From Purshia tridentata (taxonomy: Eukaryota; Streptophyta; Magnoliopsida; Rosales; Rosaceae): a stretch of 64,000 nucleotides of DNA. The translations under genes were made by a program, and so were the position numbers. Each line of letters begins with the position of its first letter. Position 1 is the first letter of the stretch. Under the pieces are notes generated by a model that made no database searches, had not been told where the DNA came from, and was given only the letters and a program-made list of their open reading frames with translations. The stretch covers positions 1-64,000 of the forward strand of contig QANT01003830.1 in assembly GCA_003254885.1 (NCBI GenBank), written 5' to 3'. Below are positions 36,632 through 47,010 of the stretch, in pieces.

Positions 36632-38498
36632 CTAGCTGTTTCTATACCTACAATCCTTCCTAATCTCTCCATTTTGGCCAATTAACACATTGTAGGTTGA
36701 AAGCTTCAAGAAGGCAACTGAGAAGCTATCAAAAAACTTGTGCATGTCCCTCCCAAAGTTAACCACATGAGGCAGTGTCCGGGGGTCTCTGGCAATGTCA
36801 GAGTCAATCCTGAGCAGTCCTCTTCCACTTAAGTTGGATGTCAATGAAATAGTGGTTGTCAAAAGTGAAGGCAGTCGCATCATTTAGGGAAAATGTTATG
36901 TCAGATAGTGAAGGATTGCTGCAGTTTGCAGCAGAAATGAGTAGATGGGTGGCAGTGTAGGATCACTCCTTGGCCTAAGCCTCTCCATGAAGTTCCGGCA
37001 ATGGGTTATTCCTAGAGTATGAGCTCCTGCAAATTAAAACCATTATATATATTAATCAATCAATCATGCATATATATTGTAAATAACATATGTAGAGGTT
37101 TTAAAATATATGTGTATAAGTTCATTTGATATATATATATATATATGCTTCTTGTGGGTTTCTTTGGGTGATGTAATTAAATAGAGTACGTGTCTTATTA
37201 ATTTGGGCAATGTTATGTTATGAAGAAATTTGACATGTTATTTTTTATTTGTTATTTGTTATTTGTCAATTTAAAGTACACACATTCAAATGAAAATTCT
37301 TACCCTTATGTGAGACAAGTCACATATTGCATTGACAATTTGACATATATACTCTTAGAATGTCATTTTAAGGTACACGTATTCAAACAAAAATTATTAC
37401 TCTCATGTGAGACAAGTTAATTTGACATATTACTAATCATAAATAGTATCCCAATTCAAATGATGCATGGCTTGGTTATTTCTCAACGCTTTGAAGAAAG
37501 ATAATAGATTGAAGGTTTAAAAATTGATCATCATGCATACCTATGAGTGCAACTCCTTGTTCCAAACTAATGTTTTTCTACCTAAAAATCTCAATAAACT
37601 CATCCACGGATATATTAGCCATTGGGAGCTGTTTATCAGCTCTTTCCCGACTTGCAGAGATAGAGTCTCGTCTCCCAGTCAAAACTTGCATATACGGTCC
37701 TCCTACCTGAAATTGAAAAACAAAGCAAAGCTTATATATATTTCTTATAAATTTAGTTTTTGCTTATTTTCACTAGCTTGGGCACTATCTATCAAACTGT
37801 ACACGCGTTTATTAGGTTAATTATGTTATCAGAATGTTGATGATCACAATTGTTGATTAAGTAGAATCACATCTAATCTGATAACATAACATGTCAAGTA
37901 ACTGGTTAGAAATAATCATTATATATATATATATACCAGATATATAGCCTCCCTTGCAGCCAACTGGATAATATCAGCGCAAGAAACAGTTTGAGGACAG
38001 TGTTCCTCAAGAGAACTCTTTATCAAATCAATGATTTCTAGCTTTCTTATCCCAAAGTTTTTAACTGACAGTGTCTCCATTACTGGGCCCTCTGCAGGTT
38101 CCCTGAGAAGAACTGAAGCATCACAACCCTGCAATTAAAAGGAAATAAGTAAATAAATAGACAATTAATCCCAATTAAGAGAGGAAGAGATCGATGTTTA
38201 ATGTTATTACATCAACTTGGCAGTCATGGAAAGCCAATCTTAGAAGGGCAGGAGCAGTAGTGGGATCAGTGAGCATAATTAGTTTCATTTCCTCCTTCAC
38301 AATCATCTCAGCATTGGGACACCTTTTCCTATAAAAATGGAGCTCAAGTGGTGATGATGATAATGAGTACCTACCAACCCCTTTCATGTAGTCATCACCA
38401 TCCTCTGCATGAATCCCACTTACAGAATCACAACACAAATTAGCCCACACGACCAAAACCATTGACAACCCTCTCAAGTAGTACCCCATCATGATCAT
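36632..38498 (-). pseudogene. Class III peroxidase, disrupted
   Basis: Four exons with classic class III sizes and splice sites: 38498-38211, 38128-37937 (192 nt), 37706-37541 (166 nt) and 37026-36632. Exon 1 has a signal-peptide-like start (MIMMGYYLRGLSMVLVVWAN) and the distal-histidine motif LLRLAFHDC. Exon 2 has GCDASVLL and CPQTVSCADIIQLAAREA. Exon 3 has GGPYMQVLTGRRDS. Exon 4 has the proximal-histidine motif GAHTLGITHC and the tail FGRDMHKFFDSFSVAFLKLS. FHDCQVD instead of the usual FHDCFV suggests the PER29-like group. It is broken by an in-frame TAG at 37578-37580 (where the family has Lys or Arg before KNISLEQG) and frame changes near 36925 and 36833. Splice sites are kept, so the loss looks recent, unless these are sequence errors. 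Confidence 0.85.
37274..37432. repeat. Imperfect direct duplication in the peroxidase intron
   Basis: Two related blocks (about 37274-37346 and 37370-37432) share the order AAGTACAC..ATTCAAA..AAAATT..TACNCTNATGTGAGACAA then TTTGACATAT. This is a local duplication within intron 3, with no known role. Confidence 0.55.
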
Positions 38499-38508
38499 TC
38501 TAAGCTCA

Positions 38509-38535
38509 AGCTCTCTCTCTCTCTCTCTCTCTCTC
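38509..38535. repeat. (CT)n microsatellite at the peroxidase start
   Basis: About 13 CT units directly upstream of the first ATG of the peroxidase remnant; it would be a GA tract in its leader. Confidence 0.9.
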
Positions 38536-39616
38536 CAATAGATGCAAAGTCATGAGGTACTGGCCATTTATAGAATGCCTCATGCATGTTAATTAATAAT
38601 CTAGAGTTTCGTGTAGCGCAATGCGTGTTAATTATAATAAAATTGTGATTATGTTACCAAGATTAATATTCAATTAGTTTCTTACGTAATTGTTTTCCCC
38701 AAATTTTTTACATAATTAAGACTCAGAAATTTGAGAGGGTGAGTGTGCAAGTATGGTACAAGTGTTTTACCACTAAAGCTATATGAATATGTACGTCACA
38801 TGTTGTTATTACATTTTCTCTTTAACAACTAATTAAAGTTGATACCAGACCTCTAACAATAATAAAGTCATCAACTTTTTTGTACTCTTTTCTCTTTTCC
38901 TTGGTTGTTGCCATGTGGGAGGTTTTTTCACTTTAAAATTTCGTAAGCCGAAAGAATCAAACTGTTTTTAAGGAGATCAATTCATGCAAATTATGCAAGC
39001 AAACTGTGCTCAGAAAATAACACTTTAAAAAATATGGCATTTAATTAGAATGAAAATGGTGACGCAATGTTATTTAGCCATTTGGGTATGGGACAACACC
39101 TAGGGCAAATCACCCAACATGCTTCAATTGATTGAAACACGTACCAAACCCAGCATCAAGAAGTTAACTCATATGATTGTGCTTTCAATGATTCGAACCG
39201 TTCATTTTGTAGTATTTTAGACACTCAAATATCATTCATGCAAAATTAACTCAATTGGAAATGTAAAAGTTAGGTATCAAAAGTCCAACATATGAACGAT
39301 AATCGAACGGGTAGATAAATTTTGATTACGCCGAGTTTTTGTAGTAATGATCTTTGAGTATGAACATAAAAATGAACGTTTTGATCGTTGAAATCACATT
39401 ATGATCTTTACAATTATTGAAATAGCACTGTTTTAAGGAAAAAATTATAATAAAATTTTACTATTCAAGTGTATTTGTATGTAGAAACTCATATCTCGGA
39501 TTCTAAGATTACTTGATGTAGAGAAAGATGTGAATGAACATGAAGAGTAACCATGGTTGGTTAATGTTAATGCAACAATTAAAAAATTATAGTGACAATG
39601 TGGTTCCACTGTTTTG
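38536..39616. other. Intergenic, no gene seen
   Basis: AT-rich. Upstream region of the peroxidase remnant. No coding or repeat structure was recognised apart from the neighbours. Confidence 0.5.
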
Positions 39617-40303
39617 TAGGGGTGCACACGGATCGGTTATTCGATCCACAAACCATTATCCATATCCAATCCACAATTTGCGGTATAGCAATTTTCATAT
39701 CCATATCCAATCCACAAATTCGGATATCTACAAAATCGGATCGGATCGGATCGAATAACAGATAATATCCAAATAATAATATAAAAATTATTTAGCAAGT
39801 CCACAACATAAAAATCATCCCTCAAATTAATTCAATAGTTACACAATATAAAATTCAGAAATTAAGACAAGCCTCAAACATAACAAGTTCCCACTTTCTA
39901 ATAGTCCTAAACTATATACTATATATATGTATAATTTTTATAATAGATTTTATTATCAAACTAATTTAAAATACCCTAAACTTAAATTATATAGTAACAT
40001 AGATAGTTTATGAACTATATGGTATTATAAACTATAATAGGGGTTTTGATTTACTCTATAATAGGAATTAAACATATACAAACATATATAAACTAGATAA
40101 AAATTTAATATATATAATTTGCGGATCGGATCGGATATATTCGTGGTTTTCAATATTAATATCCATATTCGATCCACAAATTGCGGATCGGATCGGATCG
40201 ATATCTACAAATAAGAAAATGCGGATTGGATCAGTGCAATATTTACAAATTGCAGATCAGATCGAATCGGTAAACGAATTTTCGGTATATTTGTACACCC
40301 CTA
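39617..40303. mobile_element. hAT-like MITE
   Basis: 687 bp. It starts TAGGGGTGCACACGGATCGG and ends CGGTATATTTGTACACCCCTA, giving a short inverted repeat TAGGGGTG.AC. An exact 8-bp duplication CTGTTTTG flanks it (39609-39616 and 40304-40311), the size made by hAT transposases. The interior is AT-rich, with runs of GGATCGGATC and paired CAAATTGCGGAT/ATCCACAAATT words at both ends. No transposase is present. It lies 190 bp upstream of the plastid S17 start codon. Confidence 0.88.
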
Positions 40304-40490
40304 CTGTTTTGTAGACCGGCCCAATAGTTTGGGGTTATAAGTAAAAAATTTCCAAACTGAAGGTTAAAGTAAAAGGTAAAATGGTGAATTCAAGTAACCC
40401 AATCCAAAAGATACGCATACCACCTCATCCCATCTCTCTTATCCTCTACCCCCAACCCACCAAACTCAAACGTAAAACCCAAAACGAAAA

Positions 40491-40967
40491 ATGTCACTCA
40501 CAGCCTCTCTTCTCCTCCACCTCCCTCCCAAGCTCTCCACTCCATTCCTCCAAGGCTCAACTCCTCTCTCTCTCCTCTCCAAACCCACTTCCTCTCTCAC
40601 CTTCCCAACCCCACAACGCCACGCTTTACTCCCACCACCCATCAAAGCTCTCAAGTACCTTCAGGGCCGAGTGGTCTGCTCCGCAAGCGACAAGACTGTT
40701 GCAGTCGAAGTCACTCGCTTAGCCCCGCATCCAAAGTACAAGAGAAGGGTCAGGAAGAAGAAGAAGTACCAGGCCCATGACCCAGAGAACCAGTTCCAGG
40801 TGGGTGACATTGTCCAGCTTGAGAAAAGCAGACCCATTAGCAAGACCAAGACTTTCATTGCTGTGCCGCTTCCTCCCAAGAATTTGAAGAAGGGGTCTGC
40901 TGGTGGAGAAGGTGGGGCTCAAGAGATTGGGATTCCTTTGGAGTCTCAGCAGGTGCAGCAGGTTTAG
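40491..40967 (+). CDS. RPS17: Plastid 30S ribosomal protein uS17, precursor
   Basis: 158 aa, one exon. Residues 1 to about 55 are Ser/Leu/Pro-rich without acidic residues and end before VVCSASDK, a chloroplast transit peptide. The mature S17 fold follows: KTVAVEVTRLAPHPKYKRRV, a basic RKKKKYQAHD loop and the S17 signature GDIVQLEKSRPIS (about residues 104-116). The protein binds 16S rRNA early in small-subunit assembly in the chloroplast. The C-terminal tail (GSAGGEGGAQEIG...) is a plant-type extension. The start is the first ATG of the long frame with a good transit peptide. The hAT-like MITE ends 190 bp upstream, so promoter elements must be within that space or beyond the insertion. The gene looks intact. 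Confidence 0.95.
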   Translation: MSLTASLLLHLPPKLSTPFLQGSTPLSLLSKPTSSLTFPTPQRHALLPPPIKALKYLQGRVVCSASDKTVAVEVTRLAPHPKYKRRVRKKKKYQAHDPENQFQVGDIVQLEKSRPISKTKTFIAVPLPPKNLKKGSAGGEGGAQEIGIPLESQQVQQV

Positions 40968-42752
40968 AGCTTGAGGTCTATGTGTGTGCTCGTTTTGTGA
41001 TTTGGGATGATTTGTGTTTAGTGTTTATGATAATGTTTTGAATTTAGTGTAATTTGGTGGAAAATAATGGATTTCTTAAGCTTTTCTGCTTGAAATTAGT
41101 GTAATTTTTATGGGAAATTTTTTTGGTAGTGGATGTTATCACTTGTTCAACTGGTTTTGTTCTAATGTTGGTGTTATGGGTTTTGGTTATAGGTCTAGAC
41201 TGAATTTTGTGGATTTGGCTTTGCATGAAATTTGTTAGAATTGGGATTTGATGAATGGCCAAATTTAATGGAGGCAGTGGTGAGTGCTTGAAGCTGGGGA
41301 ATAGTTTGACTCTTGAATTAATTTGGATTAATAGATACAAGTGTATAGTGGTAGTGTGATGAATGTGAATAAAAGTAGGCCTGAATGTGAATGTGATCAT
41401 TTGTGGGTTTAAATTCAATGGAACACTATAGAAGAATAGTGCTTGCTTGCTCAATTTATGTGGAAATTTTGTTCTTTTGTAGGTTTGGAATTATTGTATT
41501 TTACAGGGTTGATTTTAGGTGATATATGCTCTTGTTATAAAAAGAAGTTTGGATTAATCTTATTTTGGGTAAATTGGAAAATTTGTCACTAATCTGATCT
41601 CTAGCTGTAGGCTTTTGAGTTTTGATTAACAAAGTAGTGCCATCAGAGTGCATTTTTGATTACCTTGTAAGATTTCGTTTTAATTCTTGGTGGTGCTTGT
41701 GTTTTCATGCACAATTCCAAATTCTTGTCAAGTTAGAAAGCTTATGAGACTGGGACCCTTTGCCTGAATGTGCTCTGTTTTACTACATTTGAGTTTTGGA
41801 TTTATTTACTTGCCACTACGCATAACTAAAAGATAAACATAAAGACCAGGAATCATGGAAGTGCTGTAAAACTACAAATTGATTTTATTAAACTGAATAA
41901 GGGCTGAAGTAGGTGGAAGTATACGTATTTTTTTTCTGACACTCTTACAAGTTGCAAGTATTTTACTGGGAAATGAAGTGTGTAAATTTCTGATGTAGCC
42001 GCAAAGGCATCAAATTGACCCTGGCTGGAGGTTTGGGTGTAATTTTTGTGGTTTCTGTTGTGTAAAAATTAAAGGGTTTACATTCAGTCAAGGGTAGTCT
42101 TAAATTCTTAATGCTGAGAGGTGTTTCCAATCTCTCGTCTTTGGGTTTGACTGCTGCATCTTCAATGACAGCATGATGTAGGTGGTTTTTTTGTCTGTAG
42201 TCATTCACTGCCAGCTAGAAATGAGATGTAGCATTACTATGCTTCTTTAACTTTTAGCTAGGCTTCTTCATGAAAGTGGCATCCTGAAACTGAGAGTACA
42301 GAAATGGAGGGCTTATCACATTGTATGACCCATCTAAACAACTGGAAGTTTGCTGACTATGGTGTTAATGTAGTTTTGCTTTGCTTCAGCAATTTTAATG
42401 TGGCATTCGTCTGGTCATTTTCTGCTGTAATGCATGGCCTTATGGTCCTCACACTGATGGTAAGAATGGAATCGCAATTAAATTAAGCACGATGTCTAAT
42501 TGATAAATAGTTATATACAAGGAAGGTTGGATAATTATAAAGATTGTAAATCAAATCTGCTTTCCAACACTGCTGTAGGGACTTGCCTTCACTCCAAGTC
42601 CTCTATTCCAGCCAAAACGAATGAAACAAACCCACAAAATACTCATTTGCTAAAACCACTGATAATTTCAAAAAAATAAAAATAAAAAAATAAATGAAAA
42701 ACCTATGTTTAATAGTTAACTACTGTCTAGCTAATTAATAAAGCTACTTTGA
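40968..42752. other. Intergenic between RPS17 and GL2, convergent
   Basis: 3' regions of two converging genes. The 41,044-41,454 open frame on the minus strand is low-complexity and probably antisense to the RPS17 tail. No other gene was recognised. Confidence 0.55.
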
Positions 42753-45700
42753 TCAGCCATCCTCACACTGCAAGCTAGTCTTAATATTTCTCAAAGTACA
42801 TGATATTAGAGTGTTGACAGACTCCACAGACTCCATGGTTAGTTTGGCTGTAGGAGAGGTATTAGTTAAGATTTGAAATGCTACTGTGAGCAAAGTTCCT
42901 CCTTCACTGCCCCTATCCTCTTGCCTGGAAGTGATGACCATAGGCCTTGACTCCAGCCCATCTGGGAGAATCGAGAACCCCGAAGGCAATATGGCAATGC
43001 TGCTTGAGTCGCATCCTGTCATCACGGACTGCATGCCGGTGATATCTACTGGAGCATAGACCACCATAGACTCGTAAGAATTTATGCAGCTATCTTGCAG
43101 TACCCACATGCTGTTCTCTTTTGATTTCATCGTCTGAAAGATTGAAATGCCAATATATATTAGCAAAAGTTATGAATATTTTGCCTTAGAAATGTGGGGC
43201 TTATTTAGATTGTGTATGAAGAAAGAGAACTCACTTGGATAGTAACAGCATTGCCACGATCTTGTCCTTTGGAGAGGTTTGCAATTGTTTGAGCTGGACC
43301 CCCAGTTAACATAATGTCCCACTAGCAATCAAAGAACACAGAATGTCAAACAAGTATCCTTACAATTCTTGTGGTACTATTAACATGATTATTGATTAGC
43401 AGAGTTGTATTGCAGACACAGCCATCTTTACCAACCTCATTCCTGCGAGTCTCATCTCTTAAGAAATCGAAGAGGATGTAAGGACAAACTGGCAACCATA
43501 CTGAAGAAACTGCACACAAGATCACTCCGAGAGGTTCTCCCGGGTCATTCAAGTTCTTCCTGGAGGCAATCCTTATGTCATCGCCTGTTTTGCTTGTGAT
43601 CTTAGTCCAGGTATGGTAGCTTGATGCTCCAATTGCACGACAAAAACTCCATGTCATTCTTTGTGCCAATTTTAGAATGCTTTTTCTCCCAGCCAGGGTG
43701 GCTACACCTAATATTCAGTAATAGTTAGAATCAAGAATTTAATTAGAGAGTACTTATACCCTAATGCAGTTGTTGAAACTACAAGAATTTTGCTGAACTT
43801 ATATACATACCAGTTGAATCCTTCATGGGAACATTGGTTGCCATGAAGAAAACAAGCCGTTCGCATTGCAGTTGCAGAGTTGCTACCCAATGTCTTGCAC
43901 CAAATGCTAGACCGCTGTTGACAATAGTCCGGTACATGGTCTGAATTGTGCTTTTCTGACATTCCAAATGCTCAACCCAGATCACCTGCAGACCATCATT
44001 AGATCATTATATAACCTTGTTTGCACCATAAAAAGCTTATGCATGATTCTATCATTTTCACCTCTCTGTTTGTGTTTTCATTTTTGTGTAGTTTCCCATT
44101 CCCTGGCCAAATTCAATTGTCAAAACCAGTACTCATATAGGTTCCCCATGGAAAATTCACACTTGGGGAGTCTGGGGGTTTGAAAACCACAGTCAATGAT
44201 GAATTGAAGGTGGCATCAAATGAGAGTGGTCTAATATAATGTTCTATGCATAAGATTATAAATTGTGGGATCAAATTTGTTAACACATCTACATACCTTG
44301 CAATGGCCATTTGATTTGTCCTCAATGATGCAACCAGAGGGACGTTTCCTACATTTCACCAAGGATGCATCAATGTTGTCTTCGACTTTGTCAATAGAAA
44401 CATCAACGACAGCCCACTGTTCAGCACTCAGTTGCTTGCAACATCGAACGAAATACACTTCTCTTGTGGGCACCAAGGGTGTAAGCATTTGCAGCTCTGC
44501 AAACATCTGCAACCAAACTCAACTTTGAGTTCTCTAAAATGGAAAAGGAAATATGTACATCTTAGATTTTGATCTATATATGCTGCAGAAAAGGAAAAGA
44601 ATGAACACTGCAGCTTACCAATTGTACAGCACCATTTCTATTGTCTCCTTCACCATTGCTAATAACATCAACAGTGGCCGCCTTGGAAATCATACATGGA
44701 AACATTTCCTTCCATTGATTCTACAAAACAAAATAATACAGCATATCAAAGGCAGTTAGCTTACAATTCTTGCAACACAAGGCAATAAGATTCATATATT
44801 GCAGCTTCATGAAAGGGGCTAGTGTGTACCACATCCATGAAACTTTGAACCAGTCGTGGGAGATCCACAAACACCACCCCTGTCTCTCTGGAGGCCTCAA
44901 TGGATCTCTTCGGCCGCCCATTGCCAGGAATCTCAATGTTGAACTCTTTCACGTACTCGTCATAATTAAGTATTTCACGGCCAGTCTCCACACTCCGAAC
45001 CCAGAGGGGTTCCCCAGCAGTTGCCATCTTTTTAAGCTCCTCCATTGCTTGATTCACAATCTCCATAATCCTAGACTTCTCAAGACCGAAAATTCCAGTG
45101 TAGAAGTCCAAAGAGCTTCTGTTCTCCTGGTCCTGCCCAGCGGAGCAAGAAGGAGAGGCTGTCCCAGAAGGGTATTTTACCAGAGCTGCTTTGAGTTTTT
45201 CTACCTACGCATTCCCATATTGGAGCCAATTACTTTTTAAAGATTTTTTACTAATTTTCAAAGCATTTTGCCTAATTTTCGCTTCAAATAAAATTATATT
45301 CTTCAAGATCAATTACCAACCTCGGATTTGAGTCTGGCATTTTCAATTCTGAGTTGTTGCTCCTCAGTTGTCATGTTAGCATCTCTGCTAGTGGTGGCTG
45401 TGCCACAGTTGGGGCAACAAGCCTTATTAATTTGCTCCCTCATGGCCTTGTTTTCATCTCTGAGTTTCTCCATTTCTCCTTTCAACAAAGAGTTCTCATG
45501 GCGCTCTTGTATAGCCTGTAATTAAACACCAATATCCCCATATTGATTGCCAAATTCATGAGCAACTGATATGAAACCGATCACAGTCATGATCAGAAAA
45601 ATTATTAAATAAATTAAGTACCTTGATTTGGGTTCGACGATTTTGGAACCAAAACTTGACCTGCCTGGGAGCAAGGCCTAGTTGCTTGCTCAGTTGCTGC

Positions 45701-46734
45701 CTCTGCTTCTCATCTGGATGGGGTGACTCTTTGAATAGCCTGCAAATATTTTCATACAACTTTAATCACATTATAATCAAATCAAATCAATTAGATTTTA
45801 AATTGTATTCTTTGGTGTAGAAACTACTTAGTACTTGCACATAAAACAAAGAGCTAAGCTATGAAAAAGGAATCCAAGTCACTGAAAACAGTATGCTATG
45901 TCCTTAACTTTTCAACCTTGGTTTCTTTTGTTCTAGACAATAGCATACATGTCATTCACTCTTGAATCTTTGCGAGAAGTAGTACATGACAAAGTATTCT
46001 TTGAAAAGCCGCATGCCTTGTTGTGGCATGCAAATTAAATTAATTAATTAGTCATTTACAAAATTAACCAAGTGCATTATTCAAAGTCATATCCAATTTC
46101 CAACAATGAAACATGGTATTCTGAAACAACTCATTGAACCAAGTGATGGCTTTGTGCATTCCAACCTTACAATTTGCAAGAAAATTAAGAGTTAAATTAA
46201 TTAAGATTTAAGAGTGAACTAATTAATCACTTACGCTTCCATTTCTCGGATTTGGTCGGTGGTGTGTCTATGGTACTTCTTTCTCTTCTTCTTCTTGTTC
46301 TTGTTGTCTCCATCACCATCCTCATCATCATTCTCTCCTCCTTCCATGTCAAAATCATCTTCTACTGATCTTGATCTCGCGGGCCCCGAGTTCTCACTGC
46401 TAATCTCAGCCGTGTCTTCTCTCCGGCGGCTGCTGCCGCCTCCGCCTCCTCCGCTGCCCTCATCTCCTTCCTCCACTTCCCTGTTTGCCGCGGTGGACGC
46501 CGCTGCCCCAGCATCGCGAAATATCCCAGCCTTCAAAAAACTCAAATATTACATTAACACAAAGTAATATGTGATCAAAAAGAAGTTATATATGTGTGTG
46601 TGTATGGTTAACATGGAAATGGGTTGTACGGAATGACGTTTAGTGTTACATACAAGGCTGAGGGAGAGGGCTGGGGAGGCAAAGAAGTCCTTGGTGCGAG
46701 AAGTTGGTGGATTATTCGACATGTCCACGCCCAT
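42753..46734 (-). CDS. GL2: HD-ZIP IV transcription factor, GLABRA2 orthologue
   Basis: Eleven coding exons: 46734-46654, 46530-46235, 45739-45622, 45515-45321, 45204-44830, 44720-44619, 44506-44297, 43985-43811, 43707-43436, 43321-43235 and 43133-42753. They join in frame to 763 aa with consensus splice sites. The N-terminus [20 protein letters not shown] is a GL2 hallmark. An acidic and Gly/Ser-rich linker follows. The homeodomain (about 106-165) runs from [20 protein letters not shown] to [15 protein letters not shown] leucine-zipper loop zipper (about 166-240) contains a CxxC pair (CCPNCG). The START domain (about 270-500) contains [17 protein letters not shown] and [15 protein letters not shown]. 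The C-terminal SAD region ends [11 protein letters not shown]. In Arabidopsis GL2 promotes trichome fate and blocks root-hair fate through L1-box binding. The gene looks intact; AtGL2 is slightly shorter. Confidence 0.96.
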
Positions 46735-46856
46735 GGCAAGCTTGGCGCATATGTGTGTATGTTCTATTAAGACTAGCTATTACTTCTACTCAACAATATA
46801 TGGGTTTGTTTTATGGGATACCAAATGGTGTACTACTCATCATGTCCTCCCTAGAG

Positions 46857-47010
46857 AGGGAGAGAGAGAGAGCTAGGTGGAGGAGGAGGAGAAGGAGGTG
46901 GACGTGTCAGTTGATTTAAGGATATAAAACAAAATGAAGTGGGAGAGCTTCTTTTTCCTTTTTTTGTTTTCACAGAGAGAGGGAGAGAGAGAGAGAGAGA
47001 GAGAGAGCGC
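46857..47010. repeat. GA-rich microsatellites in the GL2 leader or promoter
   Basis: Two GA tracts, at about 46857-46874 and 46973-47008, 120-275 bp upstream of the GL2 start (CT tracts in gene orientation). They are probably in the leader or core promoter; they are common and length-variable in plants. Confidence 0.85.

Noticed and set aside
40466-40922. Minus-strand frames opposite RPS17
   Set aside because: Antisense shadows of the RPS17 exon.
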